NCBI GenBank assembly: GCA_963845735.1
Contig: CAWJTR010000010.1
Coordinates: forward strand, 1-64,000
Length of the DNA: 64,000 bases
Direction of reading: 5' to 3'
Source: AP-15 sp963845735
Lineage (GTDB): Bacteria; Pseudomonadota; Alphaproteobacteria; ATCC43930; CGMCC-115725
The translations under genes and the position numbers were made by a program. The notes below the pieces were generated by a model. That model did no database searches. It was not told the origin of the DNA and worked only from the letters and a program-made list of their open reading frames with translations. Of the stretch, positions 20,553-30,130 are shown in pieces; position 1 is the first letter of the stretch, and every line of letters starts with the position of its first letter.

Positions 20553-21073
20553 GTTTGGCGTTCGGGTCGTCCTACAACCGGCGCGTGAAGGCGCGATCTC
20601 TCTCTCAGTTTGAAGTATCCCGGTGAACGATGCAAGCTCCAGGCCGGCCAAGGCGGGATCTGTCACGCCGCGTACGCGCGCGTGCGCGGCGCAATAGCGA
20701 TGTCATGACGCGTCACCGAGGCTTCGGCGGCCCGCATGGCGCGCTCGACGATCATTCGGCTGAAGTTCGATGGTCTGCCGGGTCCGTTCAAACGCAACCT
20801 CTACTCGATAGCAGCCGTCAACTCGTGACACGCTGGCTCACTCAAGCGGGAGGGAGCCATGCGGCGGCTTTTATCTCCCGGCTCGACCCGCGCGGCGCGG
20901 CGATTTCGTGTCGGCGCTGTAACCGCGCGAGCGGGCGCATGCTGCCGAATGACGGAAACGCCTGCTCAGCCACTCTGTAGGGCCGGCCCCAGTACCATTG
21001 GTTCTGCTGGCATTGCCGACCTTGACGACCCTCGGCTCGAGCCGTAATCAATACCCGTGAGGTTGCTCGCCCG
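20553..21073. other. Intergenic stretch, no supported gene
   Basis: About 520 bases inside the island. Short frames on both strands show no recognisable domain or good ribosome site. Confidence 0.45.
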
Positions 21074-21103
21074 ATGGCCTGCAACGAAATTGGGAATCAG
21101 TTG

Positions 21104-21277
21104 ATGGCGCAGAGTCCAGTTAACGGAGAAGGGGAAAGAGCCGAAGCAAAAGACGAGTCGCTCTTCCGCCGAATACTGGATTTGGTGCCGGAGGATCACG
21201 AAGCTCGTGCGGATACGAGCTGGCGCATCCGGGAAAAAGCGACATTTGACACGAGCGACATTTACGGTGACCCATGA
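21104..21277 (+). CDS. Small hypothetical protein coupled to the carbamoyltransferase
   Basis: Polar protein of 57 aa (67 if the ATG at 21074 is used), with the segment ESLFRRILDLVPEDHEARA. Its stop overlaps the next start as ATGA, so it is translationally coupled to the NodU-type gene. GGGAA precedes the ATG at 21104. I do not recognise the family. The position suggests an accessory role in the same glycan modification. Confidence 0.5.
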   Translation: MAQSPVNGEGERAEAKDESLFRRILDLVPEDHEARADTSWRIREKATFDTSDIYGDP

Positions 21278-22970
21278 GCGCGATACTGGGCATATCTGCA
21301 TACTACCACGATGCGGCAGCCGTGCTGGTGCAGGACGGAAAAGTTGTCGTCGGCGCCGAGGAGGAGCGCTTCACCCGCCGCAAGCATGACAGCGACTTTC
21401 CCAAAAACGCCATTCGCTTCTGTCTCGATTACACGCGCACACCCGCAGCCGCGATCGATCTGGCGGTATTTTACGACAAGCCCTTGAGGAAACTAGAGCG
21501 CGCGCTGTCGGCGGCGCGGCTATTCGGCGACCAGGCGAGCACGATGATCGACTGGCATCTCAGCAACTTTGTTCATCGCGAGTCGCGGATCGCCGAAGAT
21601 CTGGCGGAAATTCTCGGGGTCAGCGTGCCCGTCGAATATTGCGAGCATCATCTGTCGCATGCTGCATCGGTGTTCTACATTTCGCCGTTCGACCGCGCGG
21701 CGATCCTCACTGTCGATGGGGTCGGCGAGTGGGCGACGACCGGGCTCTATGTCGGTACCCCGACCAGGATCGAACAACTAAAGGAGATTTGCTATCCCCA
21801 TTCGCTCGGCCTGTTCTATGCGACGATGACCGCCTATCTCGGCTTCGAGGTCAATGAGGGAGAATACAAGGTAATGGGCTTGGCTTCCTACGGGAAGCCG
21901 ACTTACGACAACCAGGTTGGGGAGTTGTTGCTGCTGCACGAAGACGGCAGCTTTCACAACAACCTTGATTTCTATTCCTATATGTACGACACGGAAAAAA
22001 TGTTTACTCCGAAGCTCACCGAGTTACTCGGGCCGCCGCGGGCGCCGAGCGAGCCGGTGACGGAGCGTCATAGGAACATCGCGGCGTCGATGCAGAAGCT
22101 GTGCGAGCAGGCTCTAGTTAACCTGGCGCGGGCGGCGCGGCGCGATACCGGGATCGACTGGCTGTGCATGGCCGGCGGAGTTGCGCACAAATGTTGTCGC
22201 CAATTCGCGCATCCTAAAGGAGGCTGGGTTTGCCGACCTCTTCGTGCACCCTGCCTCCGGCGACAGCGGCGGCGCGATCGGCGCCGCTCTCTTCGCGCAT
22301 TACCGGGCCTCCCCGCGGCCACGCGAGCCGATCGAGGATTACGACACTTGCATCGGGCCATCCTTTTCTAACGAGATCATTGAAGAGGCGCTGGAACAGT
22401 TCGGCGCTGAATATGAGCGGTGCGAGCCGCAGACGATATTCCGCCGCACCGCGCAGCTGCTGCATGATAATTTCATTATCGGCTGGTTTCAGGGACGGAT
22501 GGAATTCGGGCCGCGAGCGCTCGGCTGCCGCAGCATCCTCGCCAACGCCTGCGACCCGCAGATGAAGGAGACTCTCAACGCTCGCGTCAAGTTTCGCGAG
22601 GACTTTCGGCCGTTCGCGCCGGCGGTGTTGGAGGAATACAGCGAGGAATACTTCGAACATCGGGGCAAAAGCCCGTATATGCTGTTCTGCCCGCAAGTGA
22701 GGCCGCACAAGAAGGGGGTGATCCCGGCGGTCACCCATGTCGACGGCACTGCGCGGGTTCAGACCGTGTCGAAGACCGTTAACCCGCATTTCCATGCACT
22801 GATCGAGGAATTCGGCCGATTGAGCGGAGTGCCGGTTATCGTAAATACCTCATTCAATATCCCGGGCAAGCCGATCGTGTCCACTGCCAACGATGCACTC
22901 AAATGCCTTCTACGGCACCGATATCGATTTCCTAGTGATCGGCGATTTCATCGTCAGTAAATCCTTCTAG
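21274..22970 (+). CDS. NodU-family carbamoyltransferase, two frameshifts
   Basis: Transfers a carbamoyl group from carbamoyl phosphate, typically onto a sugar or glycolipid. The N-terminal ASKHA-type domain starts AILGISAYYHDAAAVLV and has EERFTRRKHDSDFP, the metal-site motif EHHLSHAAS and LTVDGVGEW. The C-terminal domain has GWFQGRMEFGPRALG and VNTSFNIPGKPIV. Frames change near 22190 (after CMAGGVA) and near 22906. Restoring the last gives an ending GTDIDFLVIGDFIVSK and a stop at 22970. About 565 aa in total, which is full length. It heads a group of broken surface-polysaccharide genes. Confidence 0.88.
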
Positions 22971-22986
22971 GTGAATCCAAAGGGCG

Positions 22987-23410
22987 GTGGCCAAGGCGGT
23001 GAACCTACAAGTTCTTGAGTTTTATCAAAGCCTGCCCTTCAATTTTATCACGGCTCGGGCACGGCACAGGCCAATATGATCCGCGCCCGGGATGCGGTAG
23101 AGGCCTACCCTGTGCTGCTGCCGCTATTGCGGCCGGAACTGCCTGTGTTGGAGGTCGGCTGCGGCGCCGGATGGTTCGCGCTGTCGCTGCGGCTGCATCA
23201 CCGCTGTCGGGTCATGGCAATCGGACTTCAATCGTGTGGCGATCGAAAGAGTCAGGCAAATGGCGGGTTATCTGCGCCAGGATGTGCGGTTCGAAGTGGC
23301 CGACCTGTTCCTGTTCGAGCCGCCGGAGCCGGCTGCGCTTGTGGTATAGCTCAAAGTCCCTGCATTGACACCAATGACTGAATTGCGCGCCACCTTCGAT
23401 CAATGGCTTC
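22987..23410 (+). pseudogene. SAM-dependent methyltransferase remnant
   Basis: Reassembling frames gives LQVLEFYQSLPFNFYHGSG, then EAYPVLLPLLRP, SAM-binding motif I in VLEVGCGAGWFALSL, and later FNRVAIERVRQMAGYL with VRFEVADLFLFEPP. A stop then falls where the family normally has an LHHTND-type segment, of which only scrambled traces remain around 23360-23385. At least three frame changes (about 23045, 23215, 23345) plus the lost motif and the missing C-terminal half point to real decay. Family: class I methyltransferase, type 11/12-like. Confidence 0.7.
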
Positions 23411-24098
23411 GCCAGCGATCAAATCGCACGACGCGCTGGTGAAGGCAGAAACCGCGCTGAGTGACATAGCGGCCGCGGCGCTTCGTCGCGGTGAGTTACT
23501 ATCCCGGTTTCTTCGTGTTCTTGGCCCAAAAGCGGGCGACATGGGCGTAAAGAGTGCGGCCGAATTTCTGCAATCTCGGCCTTATCGTCCAGGATGGAGG
23601 GTTTGACATGACGCTCCAAGCCGGCAAGGGGGAGGTTGCGCGAGGGGGCGTTGGTCGCGGTCCGGATTGGCAACGCCTGAACAGCATTGCCGAGCATGCA
23701 AGAGGACCGGGCTGGCTACGGGAAATCGTTGCGCTCCTCGCTGACGAGGCGCTGGCGTACTTGCCCTCCGGGACGACCGCAGCCGATCCCAGATTCTACT
23801 ACCGGCATTGATGCGGTTGTGGGGAGTAGAGACGGCTCTACATCGTTCGCCGTCGCGTGAATTTGCGGCGAGCCGTGGCGACGGCGCCTACGCCCGTACC
23901 TTGCCAAATCGGCGTATCCACCGGCGGACGAATGACGTGTGACCGCAAAGATTGAATAGAAAGGGGCGCGGTAGGGCACACGAGGCATCGTTTCTATCGC
24001 CGTGATAGCCGGGTTTGACCAGGCTTGGCCCGGCCCTTCATTTGATCGCAATAAAGGCCTGAGCGGCCCCCATTGATGGGCCGCCTGAGGAGGAGATC
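23411..24098. other. No supported gene; hairpin before the SGNH gene
   Basis: Frames on both strands here match nothing I recognise; parts may be transposase debris. A 7-bp hairpin GCGGCCC / GGGCCGC lies at 24063-24084, just before the ribosome site of the next gene. Confidence 0.4.
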
Positions 24099-24800
24099 GT
24101 GGCCGCCTTATTCGAGACGCGGTGTGTTTCGGAACAATTTCGTGGATCACGCAATCTCGTGCGGGTCGCCTGCATAGGCAATTCAATGATGTTTGGCTCG
24201 GGGTCCGCACAGCGCCACGCGTTACCTGCTCATCTCGAACGGCTGCTGAATGCGGCCTGGCTCGACGATCTGGTTTGGGTCGACAATTTCGGCGAGACCT
24301 CAGGGAACTTGTGGCATGCGTGGACGCGGATGAAGTTGCGCGCCGAGACAAAGAAATTCGAGCTGCATCATCTTTTCCGTCTGCCAGAACGATGCGCAAA
24401 TGTTCGATTCGGCGACCGTCCAATATAATAGCAACGACGCTCGACCTACTTGGATGGATGGGACGCTGCACTTACAAGCTGTTCGCAATCTCTTTTCCGA
24501 TGTGGCGGCGTTCAGCCGTACCCATAACGTCTTGATCGTCATCGTCTATTACTCGCTGATCGAACGAGATAAACTGATAGTTGAGGCGCTGGAAAGGCTG
24601 ATCGAGGGAGGTTCAGCTGCCCTTTGTTAATATTTTGAAATTTTATACTGAGCGGACGGGCATCACGCTGAGTACCTGCCCGAGCCTCGGAGTTCGATGG
24701 TCACCCCGTCGAGTTTGGCCCACGAATTGGCGGCTCGCTGCGTTACCCAGGATTTGCTTGATCGCGCCGATCTTCCGCGCCCTGGCTTGTTTGGCAAGCA
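24099..24800 (+). pseudogene. SGNH/GDSL-hydrolase-like protein, several frameshifts
   Basis: The GTG at 24099 follows a strong ribosome site (GAGGAGGAG). Motifs in order: block I-like VACIGNSMMFGSGSAQ with Ser in GNS, VWVDNFGETSGNLWHAW (the GxxxN-type block), VCQNDAQMFDS, then VLIVIVYYSLIE. The catalytic Asp-x-x-His is in DGHP (near 24700), followed after a frame change by LAHELAARCVTQDLL. Frame breaks lie near 24370, 24635 and 24710. SGNH proteins in polysaccharide clusters usually add or remove acyl groups. The end is uncertain because the reading continues in shifting frames. Confidence 0.6.
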
Positions 24801-24929
24801 TCCTAGGCAGGTACTCGAGGCCGCGGTGTCGGATCTGGTGGATGACTGTGTTCCAGTTGACGTGGTCCTGGGTTGGGCGCAAGAGGCCGTAATCAGTGAA
24901 GGGGCGGGCCGCCCGCCGGCGAGGGGCGG

Positions 24930-25980
24930 TCGGGCTTGGCCGTGGCTTCCACCGAGATGTCGCCTCCTCTGGCGGACTGCCAACGGCGATGGCGGCTTGC
25001 TCGGAATGTCGAGGCGGTCATCCGGGCGGAACCACTCCCTGCGGCATATTTGGATGTCTGGTTGCCGCTTGTGTATATGTGTGCGCGGAATTTAGGCGAA
25101 TTTGTTTTTCACTTTGAAAAAAGTGTCAATTGCGACGAGCTGGTACGACTGAACAACCTGTTTCAAGAGGATGGGTACTTTTCCCCCGATCGGGTCTCCT
25201 TTTTTCTCGGAAGTGCGCGAGATGAAGTCCTGAAGGTCAAAGCCCGGTCTCGACGGCCTGAAGGTATTGCATCCCGATCGGTTTCGGTGCCCCGATGGAT
25301 GGATGCTGCAGCCAAGTTCGCGGCTTCGCGACAGTCTCGATCTCGCCGCTATCCGCCCGGAACTCGGGCTCCTGCACCTGGATATGGTCAGGTTCGATGC
25401 CAGTCTGCGGGCTCTTGAGGTGCTGGCGGAGCCGAGCTTCAAGACGCCGATAGGGAACGCCCGGCGGTGCGCCAAATCTGGGCGATCATGCTGGTCTATC
25501 TGCACGGTTTTCATGAACTATCTCGAGCAATTGGAGCGCAGCGTCTTCGAAAAGGCAAGGCCATGGGTCTCTGCGGCGACGCCGCAATGACCTGCATCGA
25601 TGTGACGGTGGAGGGTGGTGCGGACCCGGAGGTAGCCGGACGCGTATGTAGTTTAACAGTCGAGGCCGATTATCTGGTTCCTGAGCGCGGTCGTTTGCGG
25701 GAACTACACTGGGCGGGCGTCACCAAAGATCGCGCCGCATATCATTTCGAGCTTCCGCTGATGGTCCTCGGCACGCTCCGGATCGGGGTCGCGCCAAACG
25801 AGCCGACGCGGGAACGGTTCTTGCGCGGGACAACGCGGCTCCGCGCAAATCGGAGATACGAAACAGCACGCGCGGTGCTCGGGGGAAGACTTGCGCGCCG
25901 AAGATGCCGCGGTCAGTTGGGCAGACGACGATTGCCGACTGGCAATGGTCGAATTTCCCGGCCTGCTGTTGCTCGGCTAG
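24930..25980 (+). pseudogene. Unrecognised protein(s), frame-disrupted
   Basis: A chain of protein-like segments in changing frames. First comes RNVEAVIRAEPLPAAYLD, followed by LVRLNNLFQEDGYFSPDRV. The next is GLDGLKVLHPDRFRCPDGW, then LREIVALLA-unrelated text ending IGNARR. It continues QIWAIMLVYLHGFHELSRAI and DVTVEGGADPEVAGRV. The end is DLRAEDAAVSWADDD with CRLAMVEFPGLLLLG and TAG at 25978. It may be one or two genes. I recognise no family. The position after NodU, methyltransferase and SGNH suggests a glycan or extracellular function. Confidence 0.4.
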
Positions 25981-26320
25981 CCATGGCTTCAACGGGACAG
26001 TGGGCATCTTCAGCGGAAATTGTCGTGGCGCATATCTTTGAGAGCAGGTGCGTCTCGGAAAGACTGATCGATCCACCAAGCCTCGCTGCCGCCCGAGCGC
26101 TCCCCACCCGCCGCAGACCCTGCCGATTGCACCCGCCAATCACCGCGTTCCGCATCCTCCCACATAGCCCAAAATTTCCCGAAATTTGCCGAAATTTCCC
26201 AAAATCAGAGACGGGCCAGTTGAGAGATCGCGATCGCGCGCATAAGATCCCCCGGGCACCCCCACCCCACCACCGAACCCGCACCAATTGCCTATAAGGC
26301 GGCTGCTACCAAAAGCTAAT
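25981..26320. other. Junction between the two halves of the island; short tandem repeats
   Basis: No gene seen. Three head-to-tail 10-base units of the type (G/A)AAATTTCCC occupy 26171-26200, followed by AAAAT. The halves on either side differ in character: decayed glycan genes to the left, intact phage-type genes to the right. Confidence 0.5.
26171..26205. repeat. Three 10-bp tandem repeats, AAATTTCCC type
   Basis: AAAATTTCCC, GAAATTTGCC, GAAATTTCCC, then AAAAT. The period matches one helical turn, as in protein-binding iterons, but no partner is known. Confidence 0.6.
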
Positions 26321-26803
26321 TCAACGGCTTGACTTGTCGTCGCTCTCGTTGGGTAGCGCTCGGGTCGCGTCTATCTCAGCCGTAACCATCTGCACTGCCG
26401 TCGAGCTACCATCCGCCGGCATTACATCGCCCTCGATCATCGCTTGCGCGATCGGCAGCTCCATCAACTCCATGACAAGCTGCTCGAGCGTCAGCGTGCC
26501 CTCGTGCTTCACCTGAGCCGCCATCAGCCGCGGATGGACATACGGCGCAACCTTCGCGGCTAGGTCAGTGGCGATCATGTAGTGTTTAGCCGAGAACGCC
26601 AGCCGCATCGCATAGAGCATCGCATCGATAGGTGTTAGCGCAACAACCCATTCCGGCAACGGCTGGGCCCGCTTTTGCAACACTAGCTCGGGCAGAACCC
26701 AATTCGTCCCTGGCAGCAGCGCCGCCTTGAGAGTCGTTCTGTTGGGCGTGCCTTTCTTACGCCCGCCGCGGCGCTCGCCAGGCTTGGAACCGCCTCCCGG
26801 CAT
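26321..26803 (-). CDS. DUF5681-like phage protein (possible small terminase-type)
   Basis: Protein of 160 aa beginning with GSKPGERRGGRKKGTPNRTT, the basic N-terminal signature of DUF5681-type phage and island proteins that often sit beside packaging genes. The rest is helical (LTLEQLVMELMELPIAQAMI). A DNA-binding role in packaging is a family-level inference; no large terminase is present. It is the last gene on the minus strand of the satellite-like module. Frame intact. Confidence 0.6.
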   Translation of the reverse strand: MPGGGSKPGERRGGRKKGTPNRTTLKAALLPGTNWVLPELVLQKRAQPLPEWVVALTPIDAMLYAMRLAFSAKHYMIATDLAAKVAPYVHPRLMAAQVKHEGTLTLEQLVMELMELPIAQAMIEGDVMPADGSSTAVQMVTAEIDATRALPNESDDKSSR

Positions 26804-26827
26804 CCCTGCTCACCCTATGGCTATCTT

Positions 26828-26842
26828 TGGCTATTTTAGCCA
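26828..26842. promoter_or_regulatory. Small palindrome upstream of the DUF5681-like gene
   Basis: TGGCTATTTTAGCCA is a 6-bp inverted repeat with a 3-base centre. Another TGGCTAT lies just before it. It is placed 25 bases upstream of the minus-strand start, so it is a possible operator. Confidence 0.35.
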
Positions 26843-26923
26843 CTGGCGGGCGGCGGCGCGATGGCCAGACCCCTCGGCCAATTCAGAAATCCTCCTATTC
26901 CGCGCCGGCAGGCGTGTGGCCGG

Positions 26924-27517
26924 TCACCCGGACAGCTCCCAAGCGAGCACCCGGTCGGATTCGCTCGGCTCCTTGCGCCAGGTCTGGCGCGCGCCGGTAG
27001 TGGTCTCGATCGTCGCCGTGCTCTCCGAGAGCGCGACCAGCTTGTTGCCGTTCAGCAGCCACAACAGCCCGCGTTGATCGAGCCGGGCGAAAGGCCGGTG
27101 GCGGTCACAGCCGAACAAATCGAAAGCCGTCCAGCCGAGCGGCGCGGCGACCGCGCAAAAGGGGCTATCGAGAAACAAGCCTACGTCGTCGACAAAGCGC
27201 TGCCAGCGCCGCAGCGGCAGGTCGCCGGGCGGGCGATCGGGATCGAGCCGGGCGAAGCCCTCGGCCCAGGCGCGCGGGATATTGCCGTCGTGCTCGACGA
27301 TCGCGGCGCGCTCTTCCTCGGCCTCGCCCCACGTTGCGAGCGCACGATCGAGCGACGAAGGCGCATGCCTCGCGCCGGTTTTTTCCGAATATGTCTCAAT
27401 GCCAATAGCGCCAAAAGTGCCAATAGGGCTCGCGATGGGGCTATCGGCACTATCGGCGCTAACGGCAATAGGGTGTTTTGCCGCTTCATTGCGGTGCAAG
27501 CGCTCTCGCCAGCTCAT
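26924..27517 (-). CDS. Hypothetical protein of the island replication operon
   Basis: Protein of 197 aa starting MSWRERLHRNEAAKHPIAV. Its ATG overlaps the stop of the DUF3987 gene (ATGA), so it is coupled to it. It has a Ser/Ala/Ile-rich stretch encoded by short imperfect repeats (SADSADSPIASPIGTFG), then a more globular C-terminus (PLRRWQRFVDDVGLFLDS and ARLDQRGLLWLLNGNKLV). No recognised family. Frame intact. An in-frame extension upstream to 27736 lies within the preceding gene and is unlikely. Confidence 0.65.
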   Translation of the reverse strand: MSWRERLHRNEAAKHPIAVSADSADSPIASPIGTFGAIGIETYSEKTGARHAPSSLDRALATWGEAEEERAAIVEHDGNIPRAWAEGFARLDPDRPPGDLPLRRWQRFVDDVGLFLDSPFCAVAAPLGWTAFDLFGCDRHRPFARLDQRGLLWLLNGNKLVALSESTATIETTTGARQTWRKEPSESDRVLAWELSG

Positions 27518-29022
27518 CGGCTCAGCCCCCGGAGCGCCGGGTTCACGGCCCAATCCAGCCGCTGGCGGCCATGGCCGCTCGCTCGAGCCGGCGCGGGGCG
27601 CGCCCACCCCGCTTCGCCCAGTTCTTCGAGCGCGGCGGTTATTCGCGCGGCATCGCGAATGCCGGGACCCTCGGTCATCCGGCGCAAGTCCCGCTCGTTG
27701 ACAATCTCCGGGACCGGCTCTTGTTTTGCCAGCCACCGGGCGATCGCACGCGCATCGCGCTCAGCTTGCGGCAGCGTCGCCTCGCCAAACACGCGCCGCG
27801 CCATGGGGGTCATGTATTGCTCGATCAGGTCGGCGGCCAATTCCACCGCCGTTGCGTCAATCCGATCGGGCGCGGCCGAGCGGGCATGCCAACACCATTC
27901 GAGATGCTGAAAGATCAGCGCAAGCCGAAGGCAGAAGCCGGGGAGCTTGCCGAGCCACGACAGGAACATACCGGCCGAGCCTTGTTCGAGGTCGGCGGCT
28001 TCCTCACGAAGCGCGTGAAGCGCGGCGGCGGCTTCGTCGGAGAATGGCACGGCCACCGGTTCCGGCGGCGTCCACGGCAATTCGGCGAGCCTCCGAAGGG
28101 CTGCGAGCGCGGCGCTATGGTCCGGCGTTCGGCGCGGCCGGCGCGGCGGCGTGGGGGCCGGCCAGCCATAAAGCAGGCGCGCCGCAAGGCCGTCATCGTC
28201 CCCGGCAAGCAACTGGGTTGCCACGCGGTCGGGCTGTATCCCGCCCACCAATCCCCACAGAAGGTGCGGAATGATTATCGACCGGTCGCCGTGCTTGATG
28301 CGGTCCGGCGTCCAAGGCCGGCCGCCGTAGGCTTGCAGCCAGAAGGCCCGGTCGTTGCCGTCGCCGTGCGAATAGCGGTCCATTCCGCCGATCCAGCCAG
28401 ACAGTTCATCGCGGATGAGGAGCATCCCCCGCGGGTTGCTATGGACCAGGTGCGCCGCCTTTTCGACTGTCGGCTCTGTCGAGAACAGCCGGTGGCGCTG
28501 CGGCGACTCGGGGTCTTCCGCCCCGTCGGGCATGTCCGGCGGCGCTACGGCGAGCTTGACGGCTTTTTTGACCTCGGCTTCCCACAGCGAGCGCCGTTCC
28601 TTGGCCTCGGCGCAGTCGCGCTTGTGAGCGCGGCGTCGCTCATCCCAATCGTCGTTGGCCGATTTTTCAAGCTGTGCGAGCAAATTGGTTACGACATCGA
28701 GACCCGGCGATTTGCCTGAAGACGGGCGGCCGATCAGCCCGGCGAACAAGGCGGGCGGCTCCAACCATCCCCCCCAGGGCTGACCCCATCGAGCATTGCC
28801 GATCAGCGCGCCCGATGCAGCCAACAGGGGCAAAGCGACGTAATCGATGGCACAGCCGGCCGCTTCTGCCGCATCGCCGGCCCATCCCGCCCACCCGGCC
28901 GGCAGCACTTCGGGGAAAGGCGGGGCCGGCGAGGCTTCTGCGGATAAGAGCGACAAGTCCGGCTCGGGCCAGGGCGCGTCACCGTGCGCGCGGTCCACGG
29001 CGAGCCTGAGATCGACGGTCAC
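27514..29022 (-). CDS. DUF3987 protein (primase/helicase-associated)
   Basis: Protein of 502 aa. A Walker A-like loop GLIGRPSSGKS near residue 92 follows the DUF3987 lead-in (LPLLAASGALIGNARWG). Later come LLIRDELSGWIGGMDRYS, which carries Walker B-like acidic residues, and HLLWGLVGGIQPD. In phage and plasmid islands DUF3987 follows or fuses with prim-pol domains and is thought to supply the helicase/ATPase part of replication. It overlaps both neighbours by 4 bases (ATGA). Frame intact. Confidence 0.82.
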   Translation of the reverse strand: MTVDLRLAVDRAHGDAPWPEPDLSLLSAEASPAPPFPEVLPAGWAGWAGDAAEAAGCAIDYVALPLLAASGALIGNARWGQPWGGWLEPPALFAGLIGRPSSGKSPGLDVVTNLLAQLEKSANDDWDERRRAHKRDCAEAKERRSLWEAEVKKAVKLAVAPPDMPDGAEDPESPQRHRLFSTEPTVEKAAHLVHSNPRGMLLIRDELSGWIGGMDRYSHGDGNDRAFWLQAYGGRPWTPDRIKHGDRSIIIPHLLWGLVGGIQPDRVATQLLAGDDDGLAARLLYGWPAPTPPRRPRRTPDHSAALAALRRLAELPWTPPEPVAVPFSDEAAAALHALREEAADLEQGSAGMFLSWLGKLPGFCLRLALIFQHLEWCWHARSAAPDRIDATAVELAADLIEQYMTPMARRVFGEATLPQAERDARAIARWLAKQEPVPEIVNERDLRRMTEGPGIRDAARITAALEELGEAGWARPAPARASGHGRQRLDWAVNPALRGLSR

Positions 29023-29806
29023 AGCAGCCCACGCGCGGCGAACGCGCTGCGAAGCGTGGCCTCAATTTCCCGCGGCACAAGCCCGGCGGCAACGGCGGCG
29101 GCGGCGAGCGCGTCGGCGACGGCCTGGCCGTCGAGCAGTTCCGCCGCAACAAGCCGCCCGAGTCCGTATGCTTCGGTATTGAGCGTGCTGTTGCGCTCGC
29201 CGGTTCCGGCGCGGGCCACCCGCTCGGAGGCATGCCGCAACGCGGCGCTGGCGTAGCGCGACCGGCTATGATGGTCGGAGAGTGCGGCGGGAGGCTGCCA
29301 TGCCGCAGCGGGAGGCGCGGCCGGTGGCGGGGTCAGCTCATAGAGCAGCCAGTCGGGCCACACGGCCGGCGGCGCATCGCAAAGCACCGGCTCGCCTGCG
29401 GCCGGCCACCATCCGCATAACCACCGTCAGCGCGGCCATCGACGCCAGCGATCGCGCGCCCGGCCCAGCAGCGCAAGCCCGGCCGATTGCGGAACAGCAG
29501 ATGCAGCCCGCCCGACCGGGTGCGATGGGTGCGAATCGCCGGCAGGTCGTCGCGGCGCGCCGCCCACCACTGCGCCGCCTCCGGGTGGCGTGGCGCGTCG
29601 ATATCGAGCGCGTCGAGCCCGGATGCCTTGCCGGTCGGCACGCCGACGAGCGGGCCAGGGTGGCGTCGCCACCGCTCCCGCAGCCCGGCCGGGTCAGCCG
29701 TCGCGTCGCGGAAACCGTGCGGCGTTGCCGGCGCTTTGTCGGCGCGCAGCGGGAAGCAAGGTAACCCCTCGCTCGCGAGCGCGAGCGCAGCGTCGAGCGG
29801 GGTCAT
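29019..29806 (-). CDS. Bifunctional primase/polymerase (PrimPol) protein, one frameshift
   Basis: Replication primase of the island. The N-terminus ALALASEGLPCFPLRADKAP is the usual PrimPol start. The catalytic acidic motif is LDALDIDAP, and HRTRSGGLHLLF is the conserved basic/His block. The frame changes near 29412, after ADGGYA, and continues WWPAAGEPVLCDAPPAVWP, then a helical C-terminus. About 260 aa when joined. Stop and start overlap with the DUF3987 gene (ATGA). Confidence 0.75.
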
Positions 29807-29850
29807 GGCTCACCACCGCCGAGCCGCGCGGCGATCTCGGCCGCGGTCAT
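29803..29850 (-). CDS. 15-codon overlapping mini-ORF
   Basis: Encodes MTAAEIAARLGGGEP. Its ATG overlaps the stop of the HTH gene and its stop overlaps the PrimPol start, both as ATGA. The sequence resembles the first residues of CHC2/Toprim-type primases of mobile elements, so it may be a deletion remnant kept for translational coupling. The family likeness is my inference from a very short peptide. Confidence 0.4.
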   Translation of the reverse strand: MTAAEIAARLGGGEP

Positions 29851-30062
29851 CGGACGGCCGCCGGCGGCAGCTCGGCGACGAGCCGCTCGATCAATTCACC
29901 GGAAATAATGGTTTTGCTGCCGAGCTTACGCGCGTCAAGCTCGCCGCTCTTAATCAGGCGATAGCAAGTCGCGTGGCTGATGCCGAGGATTTCCTCGGTT
30001 TCTTTGGGCGAAAAAAACGCTTTCAGACTGTCACGGCCTAGGCCGCAGGAGACAATAGACAT
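29847..30062 (-). CDS. AlpA/excisionase-like helix-turn-helix protein
   Basis: Protein of 71 aa with a MerR-type winged HTH: FSPKETEEILGISHATCYRLIKSGELDARKLG. Such proteins act as excisionases or as activators of integrase and replication operons in P4-like satellites. It heads an operon in which every stop overlaps the next start. The iteron-like array at 30131-30207 lies in its upstream region and is a natural candidate target. Confidence 0.8.
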   Translation of the reverse strand: MSIVSCGLGRDSLKAFFSPKETEEILGISHATCYRLIKSGELDARKLGSKTIISGELIERLVAELPPAAVR

Positions 30063-30130
30063 TGGGCACTCGTCTGGATTTGTGACGAATGCCGATATGT
30101 ATCCTGTGATTTACGCCGTCTATTTCCGCC

